DNA of 64,000 nucleotides from Bacteroidota bacterium (GTDB taxonomy: Bacteria > Bacteroidota > Bacteroidia > Bacteroidales > Prolixibacteraceae). Shown here piece by piece: positions 52,977-61,140 of the stretch (its first letter is position 1; each line of letters starts with the position of its first letter). The notes beneath the pieces were generated by a model. That model saw nothing but the letters and a program-made list of their open reading frames with translations. It did no database searches and was not told the origin of the DNA. The stretch spans positions 1-64,000 of the forward strand of contig JAEYNZ010000060.1 of the NCBI GenBank assembly GCA_023412195.1, given 5' to 3'. A program made the translations under genes and the position numbers.

Positions 52977-54341
52977 TTACAGGTTGTATTTTTTTATTTT
53001 ATTGTAGAGTGTCTGACGGGTAATACCCAGTTGTTCCGCTAAAGCGGAAAGATTGTGACTGTTCTTCTGAAGACCGCGGGCAATCATCTTTTTTTCCAGT
53101 TCCTCGATGGTACCTTCAAGCAGATTGTTATTTTCCGCAGCGACAGATTTAAAGAAGAAGTCGCCCGGCAACAATTCATCAGAATCGGAAAGAATCACTG
53201 CTTTTTCTAGGGTATGCTGCAGCTCACGTACATTCCCCGGCCAGTGATATGCTGTTAGCTTTTTCAATGCAGCAGCCGAAAGGGAAGTGCAGGGTTTCCT
53301 GTATTTCATGCAGTACACTTTCATAAAATGGTTTGCAATGACAGCAATATCTTCTTTGCGCTCCCGCAGTGGAGGGATTTCAATATGAATGGTATTTATC
53401 CTGTAGAGCAGGTCTTCGCGGAATTGACCCGAAGTCACCATCTCGTCAAGGTTCCGGTTGGTTGCACATACAAGCCTGATATCGACCGGCACAGGCTTGT
53501 TACTGCCTATTGGAATAACTGTCCGGTTCTGGAGTACTGTCAGAAGTTTCGATTGCAACTGCAGAGGTAAATTCCCGATTTCATCGAGAAACAGGGTGCC
53601 TGAAGCAGCATCTTCGATTTTACCAGTCCGGTCATCACGGGCGTCGGTAAACGAACCTTTCTTGTGCCCAAAGAGTTCGCTTTCGAAAAGCGTCTCACTG
53701 ATGGCGCCCATATCAACAGTGACAAGCAGTTCACTGCACCTTTTTGAGGTTCTGTGCAGTTCGCGGGCTATAAGTTCCTTTCCGGTGCCATGTTCACCTG
53801 TTATCAGTACATTGGCATCGGTTTGTGCCACTTTGTGCACCAGTTGCAGCACCTGCTGCATTTGAGGTGAAGTGGCTATAAATTGCGACCTGTCGTTATT
53901 GATTTCATTCTTCAGTGCCTTCTCCTTCTGTTTAAGCTGCCTTACTTCCTGTCTCGACTGCTGAAGCTGAAATACATTCCTTAAAGTGACTTTAAGCTTG
54001 TTGTTGTCCCAGGGTTTTAGAATAAAATCGGCAGCACCCTGTTTCAGGGCCTTTACTGCAAGCTCCACATCTCCATAGGCGGTGAAAAGGACGACTTCTA
54101 TATCAGGGTGCATTTCCTTAATTCGGGATAACCAGTATAATCCCTCATTTCCGGTGTTCACTCCTGCTGAAAAATTCATGTCGAGAAGTACCAGATCGTA
54201 TTTCCCATTTTCGAGAAGTGCAGGAAGCTGTCCGGGATTGGCAACAGCTTTCACTTCTTCAAATTCATCCTGCAGAAGGATTTCGAGGGCACTTAAAATG
54301 CTCTTGTTATCGTCAACAATCAACAGATTTCCTTTGGACAT
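52977..54341 (-). CDS. NtrC-family sigma54-dependent response regulator
   Basis: A 454-residue activator. Receiver domain: D10/D11 (IVDDN), phosphoacceptor D54 (LVLLDMNF), K109 (ILKPWD). AAA+ domain: Walker A GEHGTGKE (182-189), the loop that touches sigma54 (normally GAFTGA) reads GSFTDA (229-234), and Walker B GTLFLDEIGN. C-terminal Fis-type helix-turn-helix: LSALAEQLGITRQTLYNKIKKYNL. It should open sigma54-RNA polymerase promoters when phosphorylated. The altered GSFTDA loop, frequent in Bacteroidota, keeps the key Phe-Thr. The gene is divergent from the exporter operon, which has a sigma54-like promoter, so that operon is the likely target. Confidence 0.92.
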   Translation of the reverse strand: MSKGNLLIVDDNKSILSALEILLQDEFEEVKAVANPGQLPALLENGKYDLVLLDMNFSAGVNTGNEGLYWLSRIKEMHPDIEVVLFTAYGDVELAVKALKQGAADFILKPWDNNKLKVTLRNVFQLQQSRQEVRQLKQKEKALKNEINNDRSQFIATSPQMQQVLQLVHKVAQTDANVLITGEHGTGKELIARELHRTSKRCSELLVTVDMGAISETLFESELFGHKKGSFTDARDDRTGKIEDAASGTLFLDEIGNLPLQLQSKLLTVLQNRTVIPIGSNKPVPVDIRLVCATNRNLDEMVTSGQFREDLLYRINTIHIEIPPLRERKEDIAVIANHFMKVYCMKYRKPCTSLSAAALKKLTAYHWPGNVRELQHTLEKAVILSDSDELLPGDFFFKSVAAENNNLLEGTIEELEKKMIARGLQKNSHNLSALAEQLGITRQTLYNKIKKYNL

Positions 54342-54703
54342 TCTATAACTATATATGGCTAAAGCCCGTTGTTTTCCGCTATTTCTAAAGGCCTGTTAAT
54401 ACCGGCGGCAATATGGGCGGCTATTGACAAGAATATATTTCAAAACAATATCCTTTTTTGATTCCTGCACGGTATCAGTCAATGGTATAGTAAATTATAA
54501 CATCCCTGGCTTTAGCCTCATGATTTCTGTTCAAATGTAAACCGGATTCATTTCAATTCAAAATATTGTCTAATTTTTTTACAGGCTGTGTCAGCTTTTT
54601 TTACAGAAAATGATCGACATAAAATTACAATTCGCTATCCTTCAACTTATTATATCTATGGCATTTTTTTGGTATTTGCCATGCATAGGAATGAAATAAA
54701 ATA
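54342..54703. other. divergent regulatory region between the regulator pair and exporter operon
   Basis: About 360 bases without a gene. It contains a sigma54-like promoter near the exporter start (54669-54685, listed separately) and an ATGGCA/TGCCAT inverted repeat (54659 to 54682) overlapping it. No RNA gene recognised. Confidence 0.5.
54669..54685 (+). promoter_or_regulatory. candidate sigma54 promoter of the exporter operon
   Basis: TTGGTATTTGCCATGCA: GG (54671-54672) and GC (54683-54684) lie ten bases apart, as in -24/-12 promoters, with TTGG and TGCA flanks fitting the consensus but a non-ideal middle. The start site would be about 54696, leaving only ~8 untranslated bases before the ATG at 54704. 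The divergent NtrC-like regulator supports it. Confidence 0.5.
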
Positions 54704-56068
54704 ATGAAAAGGAACTCTTTTATATTGGTACTGATTATCTTTTTTCTGGTTGTTGCAGAGGGAATAAATGCCCAAAAAAAATGGACTCTGGATGAATGCA
54801 TAGAATACGCCCTTAAGAACAATCTTGAAATTGAAGCCAAATCGATAACAAATGAAGCCGGAAGGGAATTATATGAACAGGCTAAAAGGAACCGGCTTCC
54901 ATCGGTAAATGCAAATTCGGGATACAGCATCAACTACGGGAAATCGGTCGATCCGAATACCAATGCGGTTACAACCAACAATTTTGCTTCCAACAGTTAT
55001 GCAGTGCAGGGAAGCATGATTCTGTTCGAAGGTTTTGTCAGAAATAACATCATTGCCTACAACCGTTTTAAGCATCTTGCTCAGATTGAAGAGGAAAAGG
55101 CCTTGAAGACAGACATTGCATTTGCTGTGATGAACAGCTATCACAATGTCCTGTACCTGAAAGGGCTGCTCGGGATAGTAAAAGAGCAGAAGGAACTTTC
55201 AGAACTCAATCTTGAGAAGATTAAAAGGCAGTCGGAGGTTGGCATCAGTGCCCGCACCGAGATTCTTGAGATAGAAGCACGGCTGGCGGAGGAGGAATTG
55301 CAGGTTATCAGGACCCAAAACAACCTGAGGTCGGCATTGCTTGAGCTGAAGCGGGTGATGAATTTTCCTGCCGCAGAAGATCTTCAGTTACAGGAGCCAG
55401 ATGATATTGAAATGCTCATTCCTGCAGGCAGTGTCAGTGCCGACAGTGTATACCAGGTAGCACTGGAGCACCTTCCTGCGGTAAAAGCCAGAGATCAGCA
55501 GCTTATGTCGGTAGAGAAATCGCTGGCGGTTTCAAAAGGATATTTATTTCCGTCTCTATCATTTTACGGAGGCTATTATACTGGTTATTATGAGACCCAT
55601 ACTGATGACACCGGCAATCCCATTTCATTCAGAAACCAGTTGAAAAACAATGCTTCGCAGGCAGTTGGCCTGTCACTTAATATTCCCATTTTTAACCGGT
55701 TGAACACACGTTCAGAGGTAAGGTTGGGAAGATTGGAGTTGGAAAGGGAGAAGGTGGAACTCATAAATTATAAGAACCAGCTTTATTACGAAATTGAAGC
55801 TTATTGCCAGGATCTTTCTGCAATGGCTGCCGAGTTCGCACAGGCACAAAAGCAGACTGATTCGAACCTCCTTGCTTTTGAGGTGGCTCAAAAGAAGAAG
55901 GAGCAGGGACTGTTTAACATTATTGACTTGTACAGCAGCAAGAACCTTCTGTCTAATGCACAGAGTGAGTTGCTGCGCACCAGGCTGCAGTACCTCGTTA
56001 AGCGCAAAACAATTGACTTTTATTTAGGAAAACCTGTTTTCGGACAGGAATTATTGAGCGGTACTTAA
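54704..56068 (+). CDS. TolC family outer-membrane efflux protein
   Basis: A 454-residue protein with a signal peptide (residues 1-23, ending AEGINAQ) and two OEP repeats of long helices and barrel strands (KKWTLDECIEYALKNNLEIEAKSI, then SQAVGLSLNIPIFNRLNTRSEVRLGRLELEREKV). It would form the outer-membrane channel of the tripartite ABC exporter. It is the first gene of the operon and starts 35 bases after the GG of a sigma54-like promoter. The adaptor gene follows 46 bases downstream. Confidence 0.9.
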   Translation: MKRNSFILVLIIFFLVVAEGINAQKKWTLDECIEYALKNNLEIEAKSITNEAGRELYEQAKRNRLPSVNANSGYSINYGKSVDPNTNAVTTNNFASNSYAVQGSMILFEGFVRNNIIAYNRFKHLAQIEEEKALKTDIAFAVMNSYHNVLYLKGLLGIVKEQKELSELNLEKIKRQSEVGISARTEILEIEARLAEEELQVIRTQNNLRSALLELKRVMNFPAAEDLQLQEPDDIEMLIPAGSVSADSVYQVALEHLPAVKARDQQLMSVEKSLAVSKGYLFPSLSFYGGYYTGYYETHTDDTGNPISFRNQLKNNASQAVGLSLNIPIFNRLNTRSEVRLGRLELEREKVELINYKNQLYYEIEAYCQDLSAMAAEFAQAQKQTDSNLLAFEVAQKKKEQGLFNIIDLYSSKNLLSNAQSELLRTRLQYLVKRKTIDFYLGKPVFGQELLSGT

Positions 56069-56114
56069 GAGTTATCATATTTTATCAGCATCAAAAAGAA
56101 AAAAAAGATTTGTC

Positions 56115-57371
56115 ATGGGAATGGACAGGAAAATAGAAAAGAAAAAAGGCATCAGGTTGAAACATGTACTATATGCAGCAGCAGGACTGGCTTTTATTTT
56201 ATTGATGGTAAAAATGATTTCAGGATCGGGCGTTTCCACGCTCAGGATCGAGAGGGAAAAGATAACGGTTGATGAAGTACAGTATGATGATTTTGATGAT
56301 TTTATCCGCACCAACGGTTCAGTTGCTCCCATTTCTGTAATCTATCTCGATGCTGAGGAAGGTGGCAGGGTACAGGAACGACTGATAGAGGAAGGAGCCA
56401 TGGTAAAAAAGGGGGATGTTATTCTGGTGCTTGAAAACAGAACGTTGTATGAAAACATCATGAACAGTGAATCGAACCTGGCCCAGAAGCAGAATATGCT
56501 GCGGCAGACCCGCATCAATTTTGAGACGCAGCAGATACAGTCGAAAAGGAACCTTCTTGATTCTCATTATGAAATCATCAAGAAGAAACGGCATTATGAA
56601 CAGCAAAAATCGCTGTATGAGGAAGAACTGGTTTCACAGGAAAGCTACCTCCAGGCTAAGGAAGATTATGAGTATGCTATGCAGGTACTGGAAATAAATA
56701 AACTTAAGGCAGAAAATGATTCAATGATACGGGCCAGTGAAATGGTGCAGCTTGAACTGGATTTATCCAAAATGCAGCAAACGCTGGGGTTGATTTATGA
56801 ACGGCTCGATAATCTGCATGTGAAAGCGCCGGTTGACGGGCAGTTGGGCATGCTGGATGCTGAAATAGGCCAGAATATTGGCAAAGGAGTCAGGATCGGA
56901 CAGATCAACGTGCTGACAGATTATAAAGTAGAGGCCTTTATAGACGAGCATTACATCGACCGGGTGCGCCGTGACCTGGTAGCTACCATTGAACGACAGG
57001 GACAGATATTCCAGATGGAAGTCAGAAAAGTGTACCCTGAAGTGCGTAATTCACAGTTTAAAATCGACCTTGTATTTACTGGTGAGCGACCTGATAACAT
57101 CCGTACAGGTCAGACATACTACATAAATCTTCAGCTGGGACAACCTCAGAAGTCTACAATTGTAAAGCTGGGAGGCTTTTTCAACAGTACAGGAGGCCAG
57201 TGGATATATGTGGTTGACCAGTCGGGGGATTTTGCTGTAAAGCGTAAGATCAGGATTGGTCGTAAGAACCCAAGCTATTACGAAGTGCTTGAAGGGCTTG
57301 AACCGGGAGAGCAAGTTATTACCTCGGGGTATGAACTGTTTGGAGAGAATGACAGGCTGGTACTGCGGTGA
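56115..57371 (+). CDS. HlyD/MacA-type periplasmic adaptor of an ABC exporter
   Basis: A 418-residue adaptor: one N-terminal membrane anchor (residues 16-36, LKHVLYAAAGLAFILLMVKM), a biotinyl-lipoyl-like half (RTNGSVAPISVIYLDAEEGGRVQERLIEEGAMVKKGDVILVLEN), a long alpha-helical hairpin (~100-220, Gln/Lys/Glu-rich coiled coil), the second lipoyl half (LHVKAPVDGQLGMLDAEIGQNI), and beta-barrel and membrane-proximal domains. It would bridge the ABC permease and TolC. The stop codon abuts the first repeat array of the four-helix-bundle cassette, which separates it from the ATPase gene. Confidence 0.9.
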   Translation: MGMDRKIEKKKGIRLKHVLYAAAGLAFILLMVKMISGSGVSTLRIEREKITVDEVQYDDFDDFIRTNGSVAPISVIYLDAEEGGRVQERLIEEGAMVKKGDVILVLENRTLYENIMNSESNLAQKQNMLRQTRINFETQQIQSKRNLLDSHYEIIKKKRHYEQQKSLYEEELVSQESYLQAKEDYEYAMQVLEINKLKAENDSMIRASEMVQLELDLSKMQQTLGLIYERLDNLHVKAPVDGQLGMLDAEIGQNIGKGVRIGQINVLTDYKVEAFIDEHYIDRVRRDLVATIERQGQIFQMEVRKVYPEVRNSQFKIDLVFTGERPDNIRTGQTYYINLQLGQPQKSTIVKLGGFFNSTGGQWIYVVDQSGDFAVKRKIRIGRKNPSYYEVLEGLEPGEQVITSGYELFGENDRLVLR

Positions 57372-58009
57372 GAGGGCAGAGAGCAGAGGGCAGAGGAGAG
57401 GGCACAGAGTACAGAGCACAGGGCACAGAGCGTAGAGCAGAAGACAGAGAGCTGGGAGCAATAACACTGAAAATGGGGTGAAGCTCAGAAGGCGAAGAGC
57501 GAAGAGCTAAAAACTGAGTTTAAAATAAAGTACTTAAATATATTATTAATTGCACAGATAAGTTTTGTGCCCAAAACAGTAGATTATGGCAAATTTTAGA
57601 TTCATGGATTTGGAAATTTGGAAAGAGTCAATTGAATTAAATGACCGACTCTTTGATCTGGCTGATTTAATGGGCGAGTCCAGAAGTTACAAGGTAGCTG
57701 AGCAATTAAGAGGCGCTTCATTGAGTATTTCAAATAACATTGCTGAAGGTTCCGGTTCATATTCTGATAAGGATTTTGCCCACTTCCTGAATATTGCCCG
57801 AAGGTCGGTATTTGAAACTGCAAACATTTCATATGTAGCATTTCGCAGGAAGTTTATTGATCAAAGCATGCTGGATAAGATTTTAGATGATCTGGATGCT
57901 TTAAGCAGAAAAATAACAAACTTCAGAAAGACATTAATAAAATAATTAAAAGGCATGAGCCCTGTGCAAGTGCATCTTAGCCCTATGCCCTTTGCTCTTT
58001 GCCCTTTGC
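57371..58009. mobile_element. candidate cassette carrying a four-helix-bundle gene between inverted repeat arrays
   Basis: A ~640-base unit. Left end (57371 to about 57457) is a degenerate tandem array of purine-rich heptamers of type GCAGAGG/GCACAGR on the plus strand. Right end (about 57957-58009) reads as GCAAAGG-GCAAAGA-GCAAAGG-GCATAGG on the minus strand. One small gene lies between. The unit starts at the adaptor stop codon and ends 12 bases before the ABC ATPase start. Its removal would leave ordinary operon spacing. Mobility is inference. Confidence 0.55.
57586..57945 (+). CDS. four-helix-bundle protein (23S rRNA intervening-sequence protein family)
   Basis: A 119-residue protein of the S23 ribosomal / four helix bundle family (TIGR02436). 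The pattern is clear: MANFRFMDLEIWKESIELNDRLFDL (helix 1), KVAEQLRGASLSISNNIAEGSGSYSDKDFAHFLNIARRS (helices 2 and 3 with the conserved SISNNIAEG motif), and a fourth helix ending LSRKITNFRKTL. Such genes were first found inside 23S rRNA intervening sequences and occur alone across Bacteroidota; function unknown. Here it sits inside an exporter operon, bounded by repeat arrays, and probably has its own expression. Confidence 0.88.
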   Translation: MANFRFMDLEIWKESIELNDRLFDLADLMGESRSYKVAEQLRGASLSISNNIAEGSGSYSDKDFAHFLNIARRSVFETANISYVAFRRKFIDQSMLDKILDDLDALSRKITNFRKTLIK

Positions 58010-58021
58010 AAATTCTCAAGT

Positions 58022-58717
58022 ATGATTAAAACAGTAAAACTCACTAAAATCTTCCGTACAGAGGAAGTTGAAACATTCGCCCTGAATGAAGTTTCCATTC
58101 ATGTGGGCAAAGGTGAATTTGTGGCCATTATGGGGCCATCGGGTTGCGGTAAATCGACGCTGCTGAACATTGTTGGGCTGCTCGACAATCCCAGTGGCGG
58201 AGAGTATTATTTCGACGGGGTTGAGGTTGGCAGATTTAAGGAACGCCATCGAACCCAGATGAGAAAGGGGAACATCGGTTTCGTATTCCAGAGTTTTAAC
58301 CTCATCGATGAACTGACGGTTTATGAAAATGTAGAGCTTCCGTTAATTTACCTGAAGATGAAAGCCAGCGAGCGTAAAAAGCGGGTGAACGATGTGCTTG
58401 AACGGATGAAGATTGGCCACAGGGCCAAACATTTTCCGCAACAGCTTTCCGGTGGACAGCAGCAGCGTGTGGCCATTGCACGTGCCGTGGTTGCCAATCC
58501 GAAGCTGATCCTTGCAGATGAGCCTACAGGTAACCTGGATTCAAAGAATGGTGCTGAGGTGATGAACCTGCTTACCCAGCTTAACCAGGAAGGAACTACC
58601 ATTATCATGGTCACCCACTCCATGCACGATGCAGGCTTTGCGCACCGGGTTATTAACCTGTTCGACGGGGAAGTGCTTACCGAGAATGTGAATGAGCCGA
58701 TAGCAGCCATTCTTTAA
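58022..58717 (+). CDS. ABC transporter ATP-binding protein (MacB/LolD type)
   Basis: A 231-residue cytosolic ATPase: Walker A GPSGCGKST (38-46), Q-loop FVFQSFNL, signature LSGGQQQR (142-149), Walker B LILADEPTGN (162-171) and the H-loop VTHSMHD. Sequence type (MGPSGCGKSTLLNIVGLLD, LADEPTGNLDS) belongs to the MacB/LolD group that powers FtsX-fold permeases. I chose ATG 58022; an upstream in-frame start lies inside the cassette repeat array. The permease gene follows 37 bases later. Confidence 0.93.
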   Translation: MIKTVKLTKIFRTEEVETFALNEVSIHVGKGEFVAIMGPSGCGKSTLLNIVGLLDNPSGGEYYFDGVEVGRFKERHRTQMRKGNIGFVFQSFNLIDELTVYENVELPLIYLKMKASERKKRVNDVLERMKIGHRAKHFPQQLSGGQQQRVAIARAVVANPKLILADEPTGNLDSKNGAEVMNLLTQLNQEGTTIIMVTHSMHDAGFAHRVINLFDGEVLTENVNEPIAAIL

Positions 58718-58754
58718 CCAATTCAATTATAGGCAACAGATTATTACAAAAGCC

Positions 58755-61097
58755 ATGATTAAACACTATATATTGATTGCCTGGAGGAATTTGAGAAGGA
58801 ATAAACTTCTGTCGGTGATTCAAATCCTTTGTCTATCGGTAGGCCTGGTTACTTTTATGCTGGTCTTCAGATATGTCCAGTATGAAAGGAACTGGGATAA
58901 GTTCAATGCAAATTTCGACCGCATATACCGTGTTCAGCTCGACTGGAAGGATGGAAGGGATTTTACTTATAATCAGACACCTCCTGCAATGGCGCATTAT
59001 CTGCAGGAAAATTATCCTGAAGTAGAGAAAGCCATTGTAATGCGTGAGGTATGGGGCGGATATTTATCTACTTCCCCCGAAAGAACCTACTATGAGGAAC
59101 AGGGGTACATTGCACCCAATGAAATCTTTGATCTCTTTTCTTTTGAACTGTTGACTGGAAATATAAAGACTGCCCTGATTGAACCTTATTCTCTGGTACT
59201 GTCAAAGACCCTTGCAGAGAAGTATTTCCCAGGTGAGGATCCGATGGGAAAGACTGTTAAGGACGATTTGAGCAATGAATATCGTGTTACAGGTATCATG
59301 AAGGATATCCCTTCGAATTCCCATATAACACCATCTTACTTCATATCAATTTCTTCGAGAAGTAATTGGGATTTTACTGTCTGGGATGATCAGAGTTTCC
59401 GGACTTACGTACTTCTTCGGCCTGGTGCAGATTACAAACAATTAAATCTCACTATCAAGCCGCTACTTGATGAGCGGGTTGAGGCCAACCAGTTTCTGGT
59501 ATACCTGAAACCCTTAAAAGAGCTTCATTTAAACCCAAACAATCTCAAAGATTTTATTGTAGTAATAATATTTTATTCAGTCATTGGGATACTAATACTG
59601 ATTCTGGCCAGCCTTAATTTTGCCAATCTCACAACAGCATTTTCCATTTCCAGGGCAAAAGAAATCGGAATACGTAAGGTTAATGGTGGAGGCATAGGGT
59701 CATTACAGAAACAGTTCTTAGCGGAATCAGTTATACTCGCATTCATTTCACTTGTATTTGCAATAATACTCGCACGGTTATTTCTTCCATTCTTTAATCA
59801 TGTTGTTCAGCGGGAGCTCCCTCTTGATTTTCTCAGCAATCCTCTATTTCTTTTTACTGTAGTAGGTTCCACTTTAGTAACAGGTCTGATATCTGGTATC
59901 TATCCTGCCTTACTTTTATCAAGGTTTAAGCCTGTAACTGTTTTAAAGGGAAATAATCCTGTTTCAAAAAGCAGAATATCAGGATTAAGACTTTTGGTTA
60001 CCCTTCAGTTTATTATAACGGTTGTATTGCTGGCTTCAACAGTCTGGACATACAGGCAGACCCAGTATTTAAAGAATAAAAACCTGGGTTTTGAGAAGGG
60101 GCAGTTGTTTCATACTTCATTGCCAGCCAATAAAGGTGAACGGAATTTTGAAGAAGTAAGAGATTTGGCTTTAAGAATTACGGGTGTGGAAAATATGGCA
60201 GTGTCGGTTACTACTCCTTTTCATTCCAACTGGGCCCGCAGGGTTGAAAAAGAAGGTGCCTCGGTTGATGAATGGACTAATTTCAGCTACAATGAAGTAA
60301 GCCCTGAATTTTTGGCTTCTTATGATTTGAAGCTCGAAGAAGGACGATTTTTTGAAAGTAACAAGAAATCAGATGAAAAGGCATGTGTTATTAATCGTGC
60401 AGGAGCCAGAGTTCTAGGCTGGGAAACAGTGGCAGGCAAACGATTAAATATAGGTGGTGAATGGTATGAGGTTATAGGCGTGATAAAGGATTTTCACATC
60501 AATTCTGTTATGTGGAACATACAGCCTTATGTATTAAAGCTTCATTCCGGAGATTTAACTCGTGGATGCGAGTTAACATTTAAATTATCGGGCAATGATA
60601 ATCAGAGCGCTTTAGCTGAACTTGACAACCTCTTGCGAACCAATTTTACAAATACCATATTTACAATCAGCCATTTTGATGATCGTGCCGAACATGGAGA
60701 TGTTGAAGTTTGGCAAAGTGTAGGCCGTACTTCTGCATTTTTCACTGTACTTGCCATTATCATTGCCGCAGTAGGATTATTTGGAATGGTTGCCCATACA
60801 ACACGTAAAAGGGTGAAGGAAATAGGAATAAGGAGAGTACAGGGGGCAAAATCAACTGATATCATTTCACTGGTAGTTAAAGACTTTTTCTATCTCTTGC
60901 TCCTTGCAAATCTGTTTGTATTTCCAATTCCCTATATACTGATAAAAACTACTCCCGGAACTTATAAGTACCAGATGAATTTATGGGAATTTTTAGCCAT
61001 TATATGTATGTCACTGTTGATTGCTATGATTGCCAGCAGTTATGAAGCCATTAAGGCATCGAATATGAACCCGGTTAAATCGCTGAGGTATGAATAA
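58755..61097 (+). CDS. FtsX/MacB-type ABC exporter permease
   Basis: A 780-residue permease made of two FtsX modules: N-terminal helix (residues 19-42) followed by a large MacB-like periplasmic domain (EEGYIAPNEIF...YRVTGIMKDIPSNSHI), three helices around 270-390 with ISRAKEIGIRKVNGGG, then a second periplasmic domain and a final four-helix set with TTRKRVKEIGIRRVQGAK and the closing NPVKSLRYE motif. The duplicated architecture is typical of Bacteroidota. It probably acts with the ATPase upstream and forms an asymmetric exporter with the next permease. Substrate unknown; such pumps export peptides, lipids or antibiotics. Confidence 0.88.
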   Translation: MIKHYILIAWRNLRRNKLLSVIQILCLSVGLVTFMLVFRYVQYERNWDKFNANFDRIYRVQLDWKDGRDFTYNQTPPAMAHYLQENYPEVEKAIVMREVWGGYLSTSPERTYYEEQGYIAPNEIFDLFSFELLTGNIKTALIEPYSLVLSKTLAEKYFPGEDPMGKTVKDDLSNEYRVTGIMKDIPSNSHITPSYFISISSRSNWDFTVWDDQSFRTYVLLRPGADYKQLNLTIKPLLDERVEANQFLVYLKPLKELHLNPNNLKDFIVVIIFYSVIGILILILASLNFANLTTAFSISRAKEIGIRKVNGGGIGSLQKQFLAESVILAFISLVFAIILARLFLPFFNHVVQRELPLDFLSNPLFLFTVVGSTLVTGLISGIYPALLLSRFKPVTVLKGNNPVSKSRISGLRLLVTLQFIITVVLLASTVWTYRQTQYLKNKNLGFEKGQLFHTSLPANKGERNFEEVRDLALRITGVENMAVSVTTPFHSNWARRVEKEGASVDEWTNFSYNEVSPEFLASYDLKLEEGRFFESNKKSDEKACVINRAGARVLGWETVAGKRLNIGGEWYEVIGVIKDFHINSVMWNIQPYVLKLHSGDLTRGCELTFKLSGNDNQSALAELDNLLRTNFTNTIFTISHFDDRAEHGDVEVWQSVGRTSAFFTVLAIIIAAVGLFGMVAHTTRKRVKEIGIRRVQGAKSTDIISLVVKDFFYLLLLANLFVFPIPYILIKTTPGTYKYQMNLWEFLAIICMSLLIAMIASSYEAIKASNMNPVKSLRYE

Positions 61098-61140
61098 AAG
61101 GTAAAGCTGTACAGGAATCGGAAATAAACAGAAAAAATCT

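Noticed and set aside
57371..57457. Purine-rich short repeats resembling a CRISPR or VNTR array
   Set aside because: Units are only ~7 bases, degenerate, and without unique spacers or cas genes. They form one end of the four-helix-bundle cassette instead.
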